A program made the translations under genes and the position numbers. From NCBI GenBank assembly GCA_021734325.1, contig JAIPJF010000013.1, positions 1 to 64,000 of the forward strand: a stretch of 64,000 nt of DNA, given 5' to 3'. Origin of the DNA: Fidelibacterota bacterium (GTDB lineage: Bacteria; Fidelibacterota; UBA8477; JABMPR01). Positions 27,320-35,913 of the stretch are shown one piece after another (positions within the stretch are counted from its first letter, which is position 1; every line of letters starts with the position of its first letter). The notes beneath the pieces were generated by a model, which saw only the letters and a list, made by a program, of their open reading frames with translations, was not told the origin of the DNA and did no database searches.

Positions 27320-28567
27320 ATGATGGCTAAGGCGAACGCAGTTTATGCACAGTCAGGTGGGGTAACCAGTGTTATTAATGGATCAGCCTATGGTGTGATC
27401 AAAGCAGCTCAGAAATCGGATCTCATCGAGAATATTTATGGTGGGCTCTATGGCATTAATGGTGTTTTGGAAGAGAATCTTGTGGATATATCACAGGAGG
27501 ACCCGGCTGATATTGAGCGATTGCCGTTTACTCCTTCTGGAGCCTTTGGATCTTGCCGTAAAAAACTTCCCTCATTAGAGAAGAATCGTGCTGATTTTGA
27601 GCGGATCATTGAAGTATTCAAAGCGCACGATGTGCGATACTTTTTCTACAACGGTGGCAATGACTCCATGGACACTGCCCATAAAATATCCCAGCTTTCC
27701 CATGACATGGGCTATGAAGTGACCTGTATTGGTGTACCAAAGACTGTGGATAATGATTTACCAGTCACAGACAATTGTCCGGGATTTGGTTCCGTTGCCA
27801 AATACAATGCCGTTTCTATCCAGGAAGCGTCATTCGATGTTGCCTCCATGCACCATGATAGTACCAAGGTCTTTGTTACCGAGACCATGGGCCGCCATGC
27901 TGGTTGGATTGCCGCCTCAGCTGCCCTTGCTGCCAGGACTGAAAACGATGGCCCACATATCATCCTCTTGCCAGAGATCGCTTTCAAGGAAGCTGAATTC
28001 CTGGCTGAGGTCGAGCGTATCAGATCGAAAATAGGGTATTGTGTCGTTGCGGTTTCAGAGGGTCTTCAGAATCCAGATGGAAAGTTTGTGGCTGATGCAG
28101 GGACAGTGGATATGTTCGGTCATACTCAGTTGGGCGGAGCCGGTGATTTTATTGCCAATCTGGTTAAAAACAAATTGGGAATAAAGGTTCATAACGCCCT
28201 GCCAGATTATTTTCAACGTTCTGGAAGACATATTGCCTCGAGAACTGATGTGGAACAGGCTATTGCTGTTGGCAAAGAGGCAGTCAGACTGGCTGCTGAA
28301 GGATTGAACGGTGAAATGGTTACCATTGTGAGAGACTCAGATTCTCCCTATTCATGGTCGGTGGGGCATACAGATATCGCGAATATTGCCAATAAGGAAA
28401 AGGTGCTCCCGCCAGAATATATTCGGGAAGATGGATTCCATGTTACAGATGCATTCCGGCAATATTGTCTTCCGCTCATTGAAGGTGAGTTATGGCCTGA
28501 ATATTCCAATGGAATCCCTCTATATACCCAATTAAAGAGGAATTTAGTACCTAAAAAACTTGGGTAA
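27320..28567 (+). CDS. pfp: PPi-type 6-phosphofructokinase
   Basis: Phosphorylates fructose 6-phosphate reversibly, probably with pyrophosphate. Key blocks: GGVTSVINGSAYG (phosphate-binding loop), GGNDSMDTA, the pair PKTVDNDLP and CPGFGSVAKYNA, and MGRHAGWIAA. An Asn or Asp after GG in the second block, rather than the ATP-type GGDGS, together with PKTVDND, marks the PPi-dependent and related long groups. About 416 residues. The start is ATG 27320 or 27323 behind GGAGAG; a TTG at 27311 is less likely. ATP use cannot be fully excluded by sequence alone. The tRNA genes follow. Confidence 0.88.
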   Translation: MMAKANAVYAQSGGVTSVINGSAYGVIKAAQKSDLIENIYGGLYGINGVLEENLVDISQEDPADIERLPFTPSGAFGSCRKKLPSLEKNRADFERIIEVFKAHDVRYFFYNGGNDSMDTAHKISQLSHDMGYEVTCIGVPKTVDNDLPVTDNCPGFGSVAKYNAVSIQEASFDVASMHHDSTKVFVTETMGRHAGWIAASAALAARTENDGPHIILLPEIAFKEAEFLAEVERIRSKIGYCVVAVSEGLQNPDGKFVADAGTVDMFGHTQLGGAGDFIANLVKNKLGIKVHNALPDYFQRSGRHIASRTDVEQAIAVGKEAVRLAAEGLNGEMVTIVRDSDSPYSWSVGHTDIANIANKEKVLPPEYIREDGFHVTDAFRQYCLPLIEGELWPEYSNGIPLYTQLKRNLVPKKLG

Positions 28568-28638
28568 TCAGCTGTAAGAAAAGTGGTTGGTGGAGCATTT
28601 GTTGTCTTCTATATTGACCAGCTTTTTGTATAGCACAT

Positions 28639-28712
28639 GGTGGGCGTAGCTCAGTTGGTAGAGCGCACGGTTGTGGTCCGTGTGGTCGTCGGTTCAAGCC
28701 CGACCGTTCACC
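28639..28712 (+). tRNA. tRNA-His (anticodon GTG)
   Basis: A complete cloverleaf. The acceptor stem pairs GTGGGCG (28640-28646) with CGTTCAC (28705-28711). The extra G at 28639 faces discriminator C at 28712, the G-1:C73 pair that defines tRNA-His. The anticodon stem CACGG/CCGTG encloses TTGTGGT, with GTG at 28673-28675. The T loop is GTTCAAG. The 3' CCA is not encoded. Confidence 0.97.
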
Positions 28713-28781
28713 CCGATTCGTCGATGAAATTAGCATTGTTATTTCTTTGGATCATGATAGTTTCGCGGCGATTTAAAGTCT

Positions 28782-28853
28782 GGCTCCTTCGTCTAGTGGT
28801 TAGGACTCGAGATTTTCATTCTCGCAACAGGAGTTCAATTCTCCTAGGAGTCA
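28782..28853 (+). tRNA. tRNA-Glu (anticodon TTC)
   Basis: The acceptor stem GGCTCCT (28782-28788) pairs with AGGAGTC (28846-28852), with one G-T pair; A28853 is the discriminator. The anticodon stem CGAGA/TCTCG encloses TTTTCAT, with TTC at 28815-28817. The T arm is CAGGAGTTCAATTCTCCTA-like. CCA is not encoded. It lies 69 bp after tRNA-His and directly before a terminator. Confidence 0.96.
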
Positions 28854-28854
28854 C

Positions 28855-28878
28855 AACCCCGCCAATGGCGGGGTTTTT
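28855..28878 (+). terminator. Rho-independent terminator after the tRNA genes
   Basis: AACCCCGCC (28855-28863), loop AAT, GGCGGGGTT (28867-28875), followed directly by a T-run. A nine-pair GC-rich stem with T-tract right after tRNA-Glu is a textbook intrinsic terminator. Confidence 0.93.
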
Positions 28879-28900
28879 AATTTTATCAGGTCTAGATAAT

Positions 28901-28934
28901 AAAAAGGACCCTGGGACATTCCAGAGTCCTTTTT
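28901..28934. terminator. Bidirectional terminator between tRNA genes and the convergent lipoprotein gene
   Basis: AAAAAGGACCCTGG (28901-28914) and CCAGAGTCCTTTTT (28921-28934) form a 14-bp stem with one C-A mismatch around the loop GACATT. The A-run and T-run at its ends give U-tracts on both strands. It sits between tRNA-Glu and the end of the minus-strand gene at 28950, and mainly serves the latter. Confidence 0.88.
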
Positions 28935-28949
28935 ATTGTTCAGGTATGA

Positions 28950-30554
28950 CTAGATCTCAAGGGCCTTATAGGCTTCAACCCACTTATTTAGTGCCATGGC
29001 ATAGGCCTGCATAAAATTATCGACCTTAAAAGCTCTAAGGAATTCCTCGTAAGTGGTGTCTTCGTTTATTTCTATGGTCTCAGATTTATACACGGCTGTG
29101 GCTCCCGGGATATAACTGCCCCATACGATATTACCCAGGTATGCCTTATAAACGACGGTGATGTTCATGTCAAAGGCGAATGTCGTACCAGCTGCTCCTT
29201 CTTCTGGTTTGATGCGCTTGGCTTTAACATAGCACTCGGCAAGGGCATCAGCACCTGACGATTTGATCATATCATAATACCAGGATTCCATGCCGCCAAA
29301 TTTGAACTGATAATTTTCCCACGCGTCAAAGTTTGCCAGATTCCTGGCAGTTACAAAAAAGTTATACGGATTTGATTTCCCTTCACCTGAGGCCATGCGC
29401 TTGTATGAAGGATTCTCGAAAAAGGCTTCTTTTGGAAGCTCTTCAGCCCCAAATCCCTTGGTAACCGTTGCCATGAAATCATCAGCCATTATATCTGCGA
29501 ACTGAGTGAGCACAGGAACACCGAAATCATAACCCCAGGTTGTGGTCGTGATTGTCGTTGTTGTTGTTGTCACTTTTTGCAATTCAGTATTTCCCCGGAA
29601 AACAAAAGAACTCAAACCAATCTTCTTGATCTTGTTGATATCCGCTATCGCACCTGCACCGGGATTGTATAGAGCCCTGGTGGGAGCGATGGTGACAGTT
29701 ACATCACCAACAGTTTCAGTGATTGCAGGGATATAGGGATTATTATCACCATGCTCGCTTTTCACATTCCCGGTTATCGTGACTTCGATAACATCAGAAT
29801 CAACTGAGCTTACAATCATATCACCATTCATGATATTTCGAACCACATCTTTGTGCCGTTCGAGCATAATCATGTTTGGACCAGCCTGAAATTTTTGAGC
29901 TGGACCGATACTCTCTCCCAAGATTTCAGGAGAGATAAACTCAGAACCATCATCATCTGTCAAATAGATCGGTAAAACGTTTTGTAAACCGATCTGTGTC
30001 ATGAGCATGGAAAGCTTGATTATCTTTGTTGTGTCCGCGCCGGGTGTCCACTCCAGTTGAAATCCTTTAGCAAGGTCGATCTCATCACCCTCGGCAGGTT
30101 TTGTGATGGTTATTTTTTCACCGTGATAGGTTTCTTCAAATGTGATGGGCTCACTGGCAGTACCATCAAGAGTGAAGGAGAAAGTTGCTCCAGGTTGCAC
30201 ATCTTGTTTACTAAGGTACATGCCATTCCCATAGAAATCCATGGGATCACCATTACAGGTAATATCGCCATCGACCTCAAGAAATTTCATACCCCGGGAG
30301 AGCATGATCCACGCATTGCTTGGAGTAGGTTCTAAATCAAAGCCTTTGCTTTTAATGTACTCAATCTCCAGATCGGTCCAGGGTCTTCCCCGATTCACGT
30401 TATTCAGTTTGACAAACGCCGTTGCATCTGAGATGTCACCTGTTTTTTCCTGCATAAGCGCAGCAGTTAAACTACCGGCCTTCAACATGATTTTTGCGCA
30501 TCCAGCTATGAGCAGAATGGCGATGATGATGAAAATCAATCTTCCAATCTTCAC
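28950..30554 (-). CDS. Lipoprotein of unknown function
   Basis: A 534-residue protein with lipobox LIAGC (Cys about 19). The middle contains Ig-like beta segments (about 115-200, including ITITKPAEGDEIDLAKGFQL, a typical opening of beta-sandwich ligand domains). A threonine run of 10 Thr in 11 residues sits near 330. A mixed C-terminal domain is rich in Trp/Tyr/Phe. Codon use looks like its neighbours. It is transcribed alone and has its own terminator (28901-28934). I do not recognise the family. A periplasmic or surface-exposed location is inferred from the lipid anchor. Confidence 0.72.
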   Translation of the reverse strand: MKIGRLIFIIIAILLIAGCAKIMLKAGSLTAALMQEKTGDISDATAFVKLNNVNRGRPWTDLEIEYIKSKGFDLEPTPSNAWIMLSRGMKFLEVDGDITCNGDPMDFYGNGMYLSKQDVQPGATFSFTLDGTASEPITFEETYHGEKITITKPAEGDEIDLAKGFQLEWTPGADTTKIIKLSMLMTQIGLQNVLPIYLTDDDGSEFISPEILGESIGPAQKFQAGPNMIMLERHKDVVRNIMNGDMIVSSVDSDVIEVTITGNVKSEHGDNNPYIPAITETVGDVTVTIAPTRALYNPGAGAIADINKIKKIGLSSFVFRGNTELQKVTTTTTTITTTTWGYDFGVPVLTQFADIMADDFMATVTKGFGAEELPKEAFFENPSYKRMASGEGKSNPYNFFVTARNLANFDAWENYQFKFGGMESWYYDMIKSSGADALAECYVKAKRIKPEEGAAGTTFAFDMNITVVYKAYLGNIVWGSYIPGATAVYKSETIEINEDTTYEEFLRAFKVDNFMQAYAMALNKWVEAYKALEI

Positions 30555-30785
30555 TGTTCGATCCCCTCTTTTTTAATTAAACCAACTTGTCTATTTACAA
30601 TTCACGCTAGAAAGTGATAATAATCAAGCCAAACAGGTCCCCCACGGAATCCCAAGCTATTGTTTTTAATCATAGAAATTATTCTCAATAATGCAAAAAG
30701 CAATATGATGATTAACTTTACAGCAATTCAGCTATAACAAGTGATTTACGTTTTTAAAAATAAAGCCAACATTAATTTGAGAACC

Positions 30786-31763
30786 ATGCTCTACGATCAA
30801 TACAGATATAAGCAAATCATGTGCTCACTTCGAATTGAGGAAGTGATAGCTCTGGTCTTCATCATTCCGACCCTTATGATTCGAGTTTATGCGTTTCTGG
30901 ATTTATCAGATGATCAGTCACTCCCTGGCATGGGCAGAGATGAGAATCTGTGGTGGATCGCCTTGATTTCTATACTTACCATCTGGTTTTTTGCAGCACT
31001 TTTGAGCAGGGCTGAGAATAAAATCTTCAAGGTGATGCGAGATTTTGCTCCCTTTCTGTTTGTGATTGCCATTTTCGCTAATATCCAGGTTCTTATTTAT
31101 TATGTGAATCCCCATGATTTCCATTTCGCTCTGCAAGATCTGGAACAATGGATATTTGGAAACCAACCAACAGTGAGACTGGAGAGAATAGTCCATCCAT
31201 TACTCACTGAATGGTTCGCGTTTTCGTATATGAGTTATTATTGGATAACCCTGGTCTTGTTGATCATGCTGTATGTCAACAAGCAGGAAATAGCCTTTAG
31301 AAAGACGATGTTCACAATGATCATTTCGTACTATCTGGGATTCCTGGGTTATGTGTTATTCCCTGCTGCGTCTCCATACCTGGTCATCCCGCATCAATAC
31401 ACAGTCGATATCTGGAAGAATACCTCTGTATGTTCAGAGCTAGCTCAGTGGATTGTCAGTTTATCACCAGTAAGAACCAGAGATGCTTTTCCCTCGATGC
31501 ATAATTCCATTACCCTGCTGACGATGATTATGGCCTGGCGTTATCACAGACCGCTGTTTTGGGTCTTCTTACCTCTGGCCATTTCCCTCCCCGTAGCTAC
31601 CCTTTATCTGCGATATCATTTCGCTGTCGACGTTTTAGCAGGTGTAGGGGTCACTTTTTTAGCCTTGTATCTTTCACCGCTTCTGGAGAGCTGGTGGACT
31701 GGGGTGCAGAGCGAGCGTGAAAACTTGCAAGGGGTTGATGAATCCATGGATATCAGAACATGA
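30786..31763 (+). CDS. AUR1-like PAP2 membrane enzyme, paralogue A
   Basis: An integral membrane protein of about 325 residues with five or more helices. It has the lipid-phosphatase/inositol-phosphorylceramide-synthase (PAP2_3) active site: AFPSMHNSITLLTMIMAWRY, then YLRYHFAVDVLAG, giving the paired His and Asp. ATG 30786 is preferred because the paralogue at 38174 aligns from the following LRIEE block; GTG 30741 is the upstream alternative. Candidate substrates are phosphatidylinositol phosphate (as phosphatase) or phosphatidylinositol plus a lipid acceptor (as head-group transferase). The stop overlaps the next ATG (ATGA). The upstream region has an inverted repeat, ATTATT-CTC-AATAAT, at 30678-30692. 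Confidence 0.82.
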   Translation: MLYDQYRYKQIMCSLRIEEVIALVFIIPTLMIRVYAFLDLSDDQSLPGMGRDENLWWIALISILTIWFFAALLSRAENKIFKVMRDFAPFLFVIAIFANIQVLIYYVNPHDFHFALQDLEQWIFGNQPTVRLERIVHPLLTEWFAFSYMSYYWITLVLLIMLYVNKQEIAFRKTMFTMIISYYLGFLGYVLFPAASPYLVIPHQYTVDIWKNTSVCSELAQWIVSLSPVRTRDAFPSMHNSITLLTMIMAWRYHRPLFWVFLPLAISLPVATLYLRYHFAVDVLAGVGVTFLALYLSPLLESWWTGVQSERENLQGVDESMDIRT

Positions 31764-32194
31764 CAAAGGGACAAAACATATCAATCTCGATCATTACTTC
31801 AGAGTCTGCAATGCAGGAAGCCATGAAGATCAGACGGGAGGTGTTTGTCGTGGAGCAACTGGTTCCTCCTGAAATAGAATATGATGAGTTCGAGCAATCT
31901 GCCACCCATGTGCTAGCCAGATTGAAAGATCAAGCTGTTGGTACAGCAAGATGGAGAGAAACTGAAAATGGCTACAAGCTTGAGCGCTTTGCTGTATCTC
32001 TCTCTGCAAGGGGTAGCGGGGTGGGGAGAGCACTTGTTGAATTTGTGTTGAACCAAATAGAGGATAGCGCTCGAGTCTATCTGAACTCACAAATTTCAGC
32101 GCTGGGTTTTTACTCGAAATTGGGGTTCGTTGCCACAGGAGAAATCTTTTATGAGGCCAATATCCCACATCGTAAAATGCTCTATCAACCTTAG
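31760..32194 (+). CDS. GNAT family N-acetyltransferase (ElaA-like)
   Basis: A 144-residue acetyl-CoA-dependent acetyltransferase. The start SISIITSESAMQEAMKIRRE plus VFVVEQLVPPEIEYDEF is the ElaA/YjcF-type opening. RFAVSLSARGSGVGRALVEF is the acetyl-CoA pyrophosphate loop (motif A, R/Q-x2-G-x-G/A pattern). FYSKLGFVATGEIFYEANIPH is the C-terminal motif. It is translated from an ATG overlapping the stop of the PAP2 enzyme, so the pair is one unit, but the acceptor molecule cannot be read. Confidence 0.88.
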   Translation: MTKGQNISISIITSESAMQEAMKIRREVFVVEQLVPPEIEYDEFEQSATHVLARLKDQAVGTARWRETENGYKLERFAVSLSARGSGVGRALVEFVLNQIEDSARVYLNSQISALGFYSKLGFVATGEIFYEANIPHRKMLYQP

Positions 32195-32206
32195 ATACTG
32201 ATATAT

Positions 32207-33181
32207 TTATCTGATGGTAGCAAGATTTTCAAGAAGATACCCCCAGCCCCGATCATCCAATAGTTTAGACATTTTTTGATACCCGAGACCATAATCCGGA
32301 TCCCGATCCGCCATCATACTGGACAAGCGAAATTTTGAATACCTGGAGTTATCCGCTTGATATACCAATTCACTTCCCAGATTACAAAAGCCTTCCCGGA
32401 TGTCTGATCTTAAATCCAGGTCGTTTTCAAACAGATAAATATGCATCAATTCATGAGCCAGTACTGCTCTGAACATGATCAAGGGTAATCCAGTCAGAAT
32501 GTAAATGTGACTGTTTCTGGAGATGATTTCACCGTTTCGCGTTTGAGCGCTGTGATCTGTAAATCCCTGCATGGCGTCCGAATAGGTTTTTGAAATGGAT
32601 CTCAGCGTGGTCTTATTCACGAGGGATATGGGAATCTCACGGGGAAGGCCATCAATTCCATGATATGCCAGCAGATCTCTTACATAGCTCAAAGAGGTTT
32701 CAACCACATAAGTATCTTCAACCGAACTCTCATTGCACAAACTGCAGATATACCGGCCATCGTTTAAACTGAACCCGCCTCCGGTAAGACTTTCACAGAT
32801 CAATCTGCCACAGGAATTGCATTCGTGGAGCTCCTGACGGTGAAAGGCGTGAAAAGCATTACCCCAATAATCATTATAGTATTCTCCAATGAGTGGTTCG
32901 CCGCAGATATCACATTTTGCAAGGATATGGTCCCGATAGCATTCAATGTGATAATGCTTGCCGTCCATGACATTGTGTTGACCATCAATAGGCTTATCGC
33001 AATAATCGCATCTTATCTGAACATGCTCACGGAAACAGACCTCATGATAGGATTTCCCATCAACGATGAGATACTTCCCGGTAATAGGTTTACCACAGTA
33101 CTCACATTGAATATCAGCCATCAAGCTTGAAAACAAGCCCAGGGAAATGAGAAGAAAAATCAGTTTGGGTGAAAAAAGCAT
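32207..33181 (-). CDS. Secreted LIM-like zinc-finger/DA1-like metallopeptidase
   Basis: A 324-residue protein with a signal peptide (about 1-22) followed by four Cys/His zinc-binding clusters of LIM type: C26-C29 with H46-C49, C58-C61 with H78-C81, C90-C93 with H111/H114, and C121-C124 with C146-C149. The C-terminal half has LAHELMHIY with H243-E-x-x-H247 and a downstream E263 in IREGFCNLGSELVYQ, as in the peptidase domain of plant DA1. It is thus probably an exported zinc peptidase using LIM-like fingers for substrate binding. It lies convergent to the GNAT gene. Substrate unknown. LIM domains are mainly eukaryotic, so the combination in an exported bacterial protein is noteworthy. Confidence 0.82.
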   Translation of the reverse strand: MLFSPKLIFLLISLGLFSSLMADIQCEYCGKPITGKYLIVDGKSYHEVCFREHVQIRCDYCDKPIDGQHNVMDGKHYHIECYRDHILAKCDICGEPLIGEYYNDYWGNAFHAFHRQELHECNSCGRLICESLTGGGFSLNDGRYICSLCNESSVEDTYVVETSLSYVRDLLAYHGIDGLPREIPISLVNKTTLRSISKTYSDAMQGFTDHSAQTRNGEIISRNSHIYILTGLPLIMFRAVLAHELMHIYLFENDLDLRSDIREGFCNLGSELVYQADNSRYSKFRLSSMMADRDPDYGLGYQKMSKLLDDRGWGYLLENLATIR

Positions 33182-33372
33182 ATTAAAAAATAAGCGAAGG
33201 TTTTTCTATCCATATAAAATATTTTAATTATTAATCACTCGCAGGTGAAATGCCATACAAGCAATACTCACATAATCATCATCACTACCAGAGATAGGCC
33301 TAAATCAGCAAATAACTCCAGAATTCAGGCATATCCCTGGTAAATCATGGTGTGTCTGGAGCAGGCTGGATA

Positions 33373-34053
33373 TTATTCCTCAGAACCACCAGCTGAAATA
33401 TTGATCTCAAAAACCAGACCTGATGGTGCCGCAGTCATATCCTCGTCTCTGAAGCCCTGTGGGATGAAGTGATATGCAATGGAAGGGGTGACGCCCAGGC
33501 CGATAACTTCAAAATCCTTGGCAACTGCGAACTGTAAATTGCTGATGCCTGCATAACCCTCCCAACCATATATGCCGGCACTTGCCTGAAGGTTTATGGG
33601 AAAAGCATCCTCCAGGATTGCCTTGCTAGCTGCGAGCTCTATATAGTAGGTCTCCAGGGTAAGATCATAGCCCACAAGCAGTTGTGGTTCTGCAGGTAGT
33701 GAATAACTGTAAATTGTAATGAACGGTTCATAGCTGGCTTCAGCACCATCCATTCCCGGGTATGTGTATACCACCAGACCAAGATCAGCACCAAAATTAT
33801 CATTTGGTTCCAGATAATAAGCTGCGGTGAGATCAAGTTCTTTGTAATCCTGATTCAACCCAGTCCAGATATCAAACCAGATATTGTCACCCAACCCCAA
33901 TGTGATGCCTGGGGTCACCATCGGTTTATCGGAACTTAGATCATATCCGCGCCAGATATAGTGATCCTGTATTCCGGTATAATACTCCAGACCAATCTCT
34001 GCATGAATGAATGAGACGAATATCAAGGAAGAAACGAGAATTGATTTGAACAT
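33373..34053 (-). CDS. Outer-membrane beta-barrel protein (TorF-like), linked to the pot operon
   Basis: A 226-residue protein with a signal peptide (MFKSILVSSLIFVSFIHA) and alternating amphipathic strands, beginning IGLEYYTGIQDHYIWRGYDL, which resembles the start of TorF-type putative porins (RG---S--P----G). It starts 16 bp after the potD stop on the same strand, so it is probably cotranscribed with potABCD and might serve as the outer-membrane entry for polyamines, or be an unrelated small barrel. The C-terminus does not end in the canonical aromatic residue. Confidence 0.72.
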   Translation of the reverse strand: MFKSILVSSLIFVSFIHAEIGLEYYTGIQDHYIWRGYDLSSDKPMVTPGITLGLGDNIWFDIWTGLNQDYKELDLTAAYYLEPNDNFGADLGLVVYTYPGMDGAEASYEPFITIYSYSLPAEPQLLVGYDLTLETYYIELAASKAILEDAFPINLQASAGIYGWEGYAGISNLQFAVAKDFEVIGLGVTPSIAYHFIPQGFRDEDMTAAPSGLVFEINISAGGSEE

Positions 34054-34069
34054 GATTATTTCCTTATGC

Positions 34070-35098
34070 TTATTTCAGCTTTAATTCGGACCAGGCCCGG
34101 TCCATGACAGCGTTATAGTCACCCAGGTCAGTCAGGAACTCACATCGATCCAGAATTTCGGGTGGTGGGAATATGTTTCCGTCTGTGCGGATCTCTTCAT
34201 CCACATATTGAAGTGCCTCTGGAATTGGCATGGCATACCAGATCTCGTTGATCACTTTTCCGGCGACTTCAGGAGTTAAAATGTGATCAATGAATTTGTG
34301 TGCCAATTCTTTGTGAGGTGCATTTTTTGGTATTGCCATGCAATCAGTAAAAAGCACGGCACCTTCCCTTGGGATAGTAAAGGCAAAGACACTATCTTCA
34401 TCAATAACCTGATACATGTCACCTGCCCAGAAATGACTGAGTAATGCTTCCCGATTTAAGAGCAGGTCTTTATTCATTGAAGATTCATATTTAAGGAGAA
34501 ATTCCTTTTGCTGAATGAGCAACTGTTTGGCCTCCTCAAGGTGGGCTGGATCTGTGTCATTGACAGAATATCCCAAATATTTAAAGGCCAGACCAAATAC
34601 TTCCCGCATATCATCCAGGAGCAGAATGCGCCCTGCATATTTTGGGTTCCAGAAGGCACCCCAGCTGTCGATCTCTTCTGCTACTTCACTGGTATTGTAT
34701 CCAATCCCTGAGGTACCATAGGTAAAGGCAACAGAATGCTTACTGCCTGGATCAAAGGGTGGGTTTAAAAATTTGGAATCTATACTGCTCAAATGAGGGA
34801 GGAGGGTATGATCCAGATTTGCCAGGATATCCTCTTCGATCATGATTTCTACCATATAATCCGAAGGGAATATTACATCATAGCCTTGAGCTCCTCCTTC
34901 CAGCTTGGCAAGTAATTCCTCGTTGCTGGCGAAAGTGTCATAGATGACCTTGACCTGATATTTATCCTCAAAATCCTTTACAACAGCTGGATCGATATAA
35001 TCCGACCAATTATATACATTGAGCGCAGCTTCTTCTTTACTGCTACAGGAATAAATGAGGATGGTTAACAAAACGACACTGAGAATACGGTAAAGCAT
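34070..35098 (-). CDS. potD: Spermidine/putrescine ABC transporter, substrate-binding lipoprotein
   Basis: Captures polyamines outside the inner membrane and passes them to PotBC. About 342 residues of the PotD/PotF type: LNVYNWSDYIDPAVVKDFED, GYDVIFPSDYMVEIM, TYGTSGIGYN, and the C-terminal EIWYAMPIPEA block. A lipobox ending IYSC anchors it. I start at ATG 35098, which follows AAAGGGAA at good spacing; ATG 35113 would overlap potC by 4 bp. The four pot genes lie in the order A-B-C-D, as in classical polyamine importers. Confidence 0.94.
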   Translation of the reverse strand: MLYRILSVVLLTILIYSCSSKEEAALNVYNWSDYIDPAVVKDFEDKYQVKVIYDTFASNEELLAKLEGGAQGYDVIFPSDYMVEIMIEEDILANLDHTLLPHLSSIDSKFLNPPFDPGSKHSVAFTYGTSGIGYNTSEVAEEIDSWGAFWNPKYAGRILLLDDMREVFGLAFKYLGYSVNDTDPAHLEEAKQLLIQQKEFLLKYESSMNKDLLLNREALLSHFWAGDMYQVIDEDSVFAFTIPREGAVLFTDCMAIPKNAPHKELAHKFIDHILTPEVAGKVINEIWYAMPIPEALQYVDEEIRTDGNIFPPPEILDRCEFLTDLGDYNAVMDRAWSELKLK

Positions 35099-35109
35099 GG
35101 TGTTCCCTT

Positions 35110-35913
35110 TCATTTTTTTTCTCTATCAAATAAATGAATGCTGCTCACGGCTAAGGTCGAAAACAGGACCAGAACCGTGCTGATAGCGTTGATCTCTGGT
35201 GTTATCCCAAACTTGATCATGGAATAGATTTTCAGTGGCAGGGTTGTTGATCCGACACCTGAGGTAAAAAAAGTGATCACAAAGTCATCAATACTCAAAG
35301 TAAAAGCCAAAAGACCGCCTGCGAGAATGCCGGGCCAGATATTCGGCAGAATGACTTGGGTGAGAACTTGAAAACGATTTGCCCCAAGGTCCATGGCGGC
35401 TTCTTCCAGACGACGATCCAAATTTGATAGTTTTGCCATGACGACAAGAGCTACAAAAGAAATACTAAAACTAGCATGGGCAAGAATCACAGAAACCAAA
35501 CCCAGAGTGAAATGGAAGAACGCAAAGAGCATGAGCAGGGAAACCGCCTGAACAACATCTGGAATGACGATGGGCATGTGCAATATCTTGTGATAAACGC
35601 CCATAAAGCGATAACGATGTCGACTAAGAGCCAGAGCAGCCAGCGTTCCGAGAAAGGTTGAAACCAGTGTGTTGGCAGTGGCAATGATCAAGGTATTTTT
35701 GATTGCCGTCCAGAGTGGACCATCATGCCACATGATCTTATACCATTTAAAGCTGAACCCATTCCAGCTTGCAGAAAAGCGAGAATCGTTGAAACTATAT
35801 ACAATCAGAATAAAGATTGGGAGATATAGAAAGACGAGACCACTGATGGTGACTATGGAGACGCTTTTCCCCTGACCAAAACCCACGTTACTTGTCGCGT
35901 CTCTATGACTCAT
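35110..35913 (-). CDS. potC: Spermidine/putrescine ABC transporter permease
   Basis: A 267-residue inner-membrane permease with six helices. The EAA loop contacting PotA is LEEAAMDLGANRFQVLTQVILP (about 180-200), the standard permease signature. The conserved core includes FNDSRFSASWNGFSFKWY. It starts 1 bp into the end of potB (TAATG), so the permeases are coupled. Confidence 0.94.
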   Translation of the reverse strand: MSHRDATSNVGFGQGKSVSIVTISGLVFLYLPIFILIVYSFNDSRFSASWNGFSFKWYKIMWHDGPLWTAIKNTLIIATANTLVSTFLGTLAALALSRHRYRFMGVYHKILHMPIVIPDVVQAVSLLMLFAFFHFTLGLVSVILAHASFSISFVALVVMAKLSNLDRRLEEAAMDLGANRFQVLTQVILPNIWPGILAGGLLAFTLSIDDFVITFFTSGVGSTTLPLKIYSMIKFGITPEINAISTVLVLFSTLAVSSIHLFDREKK

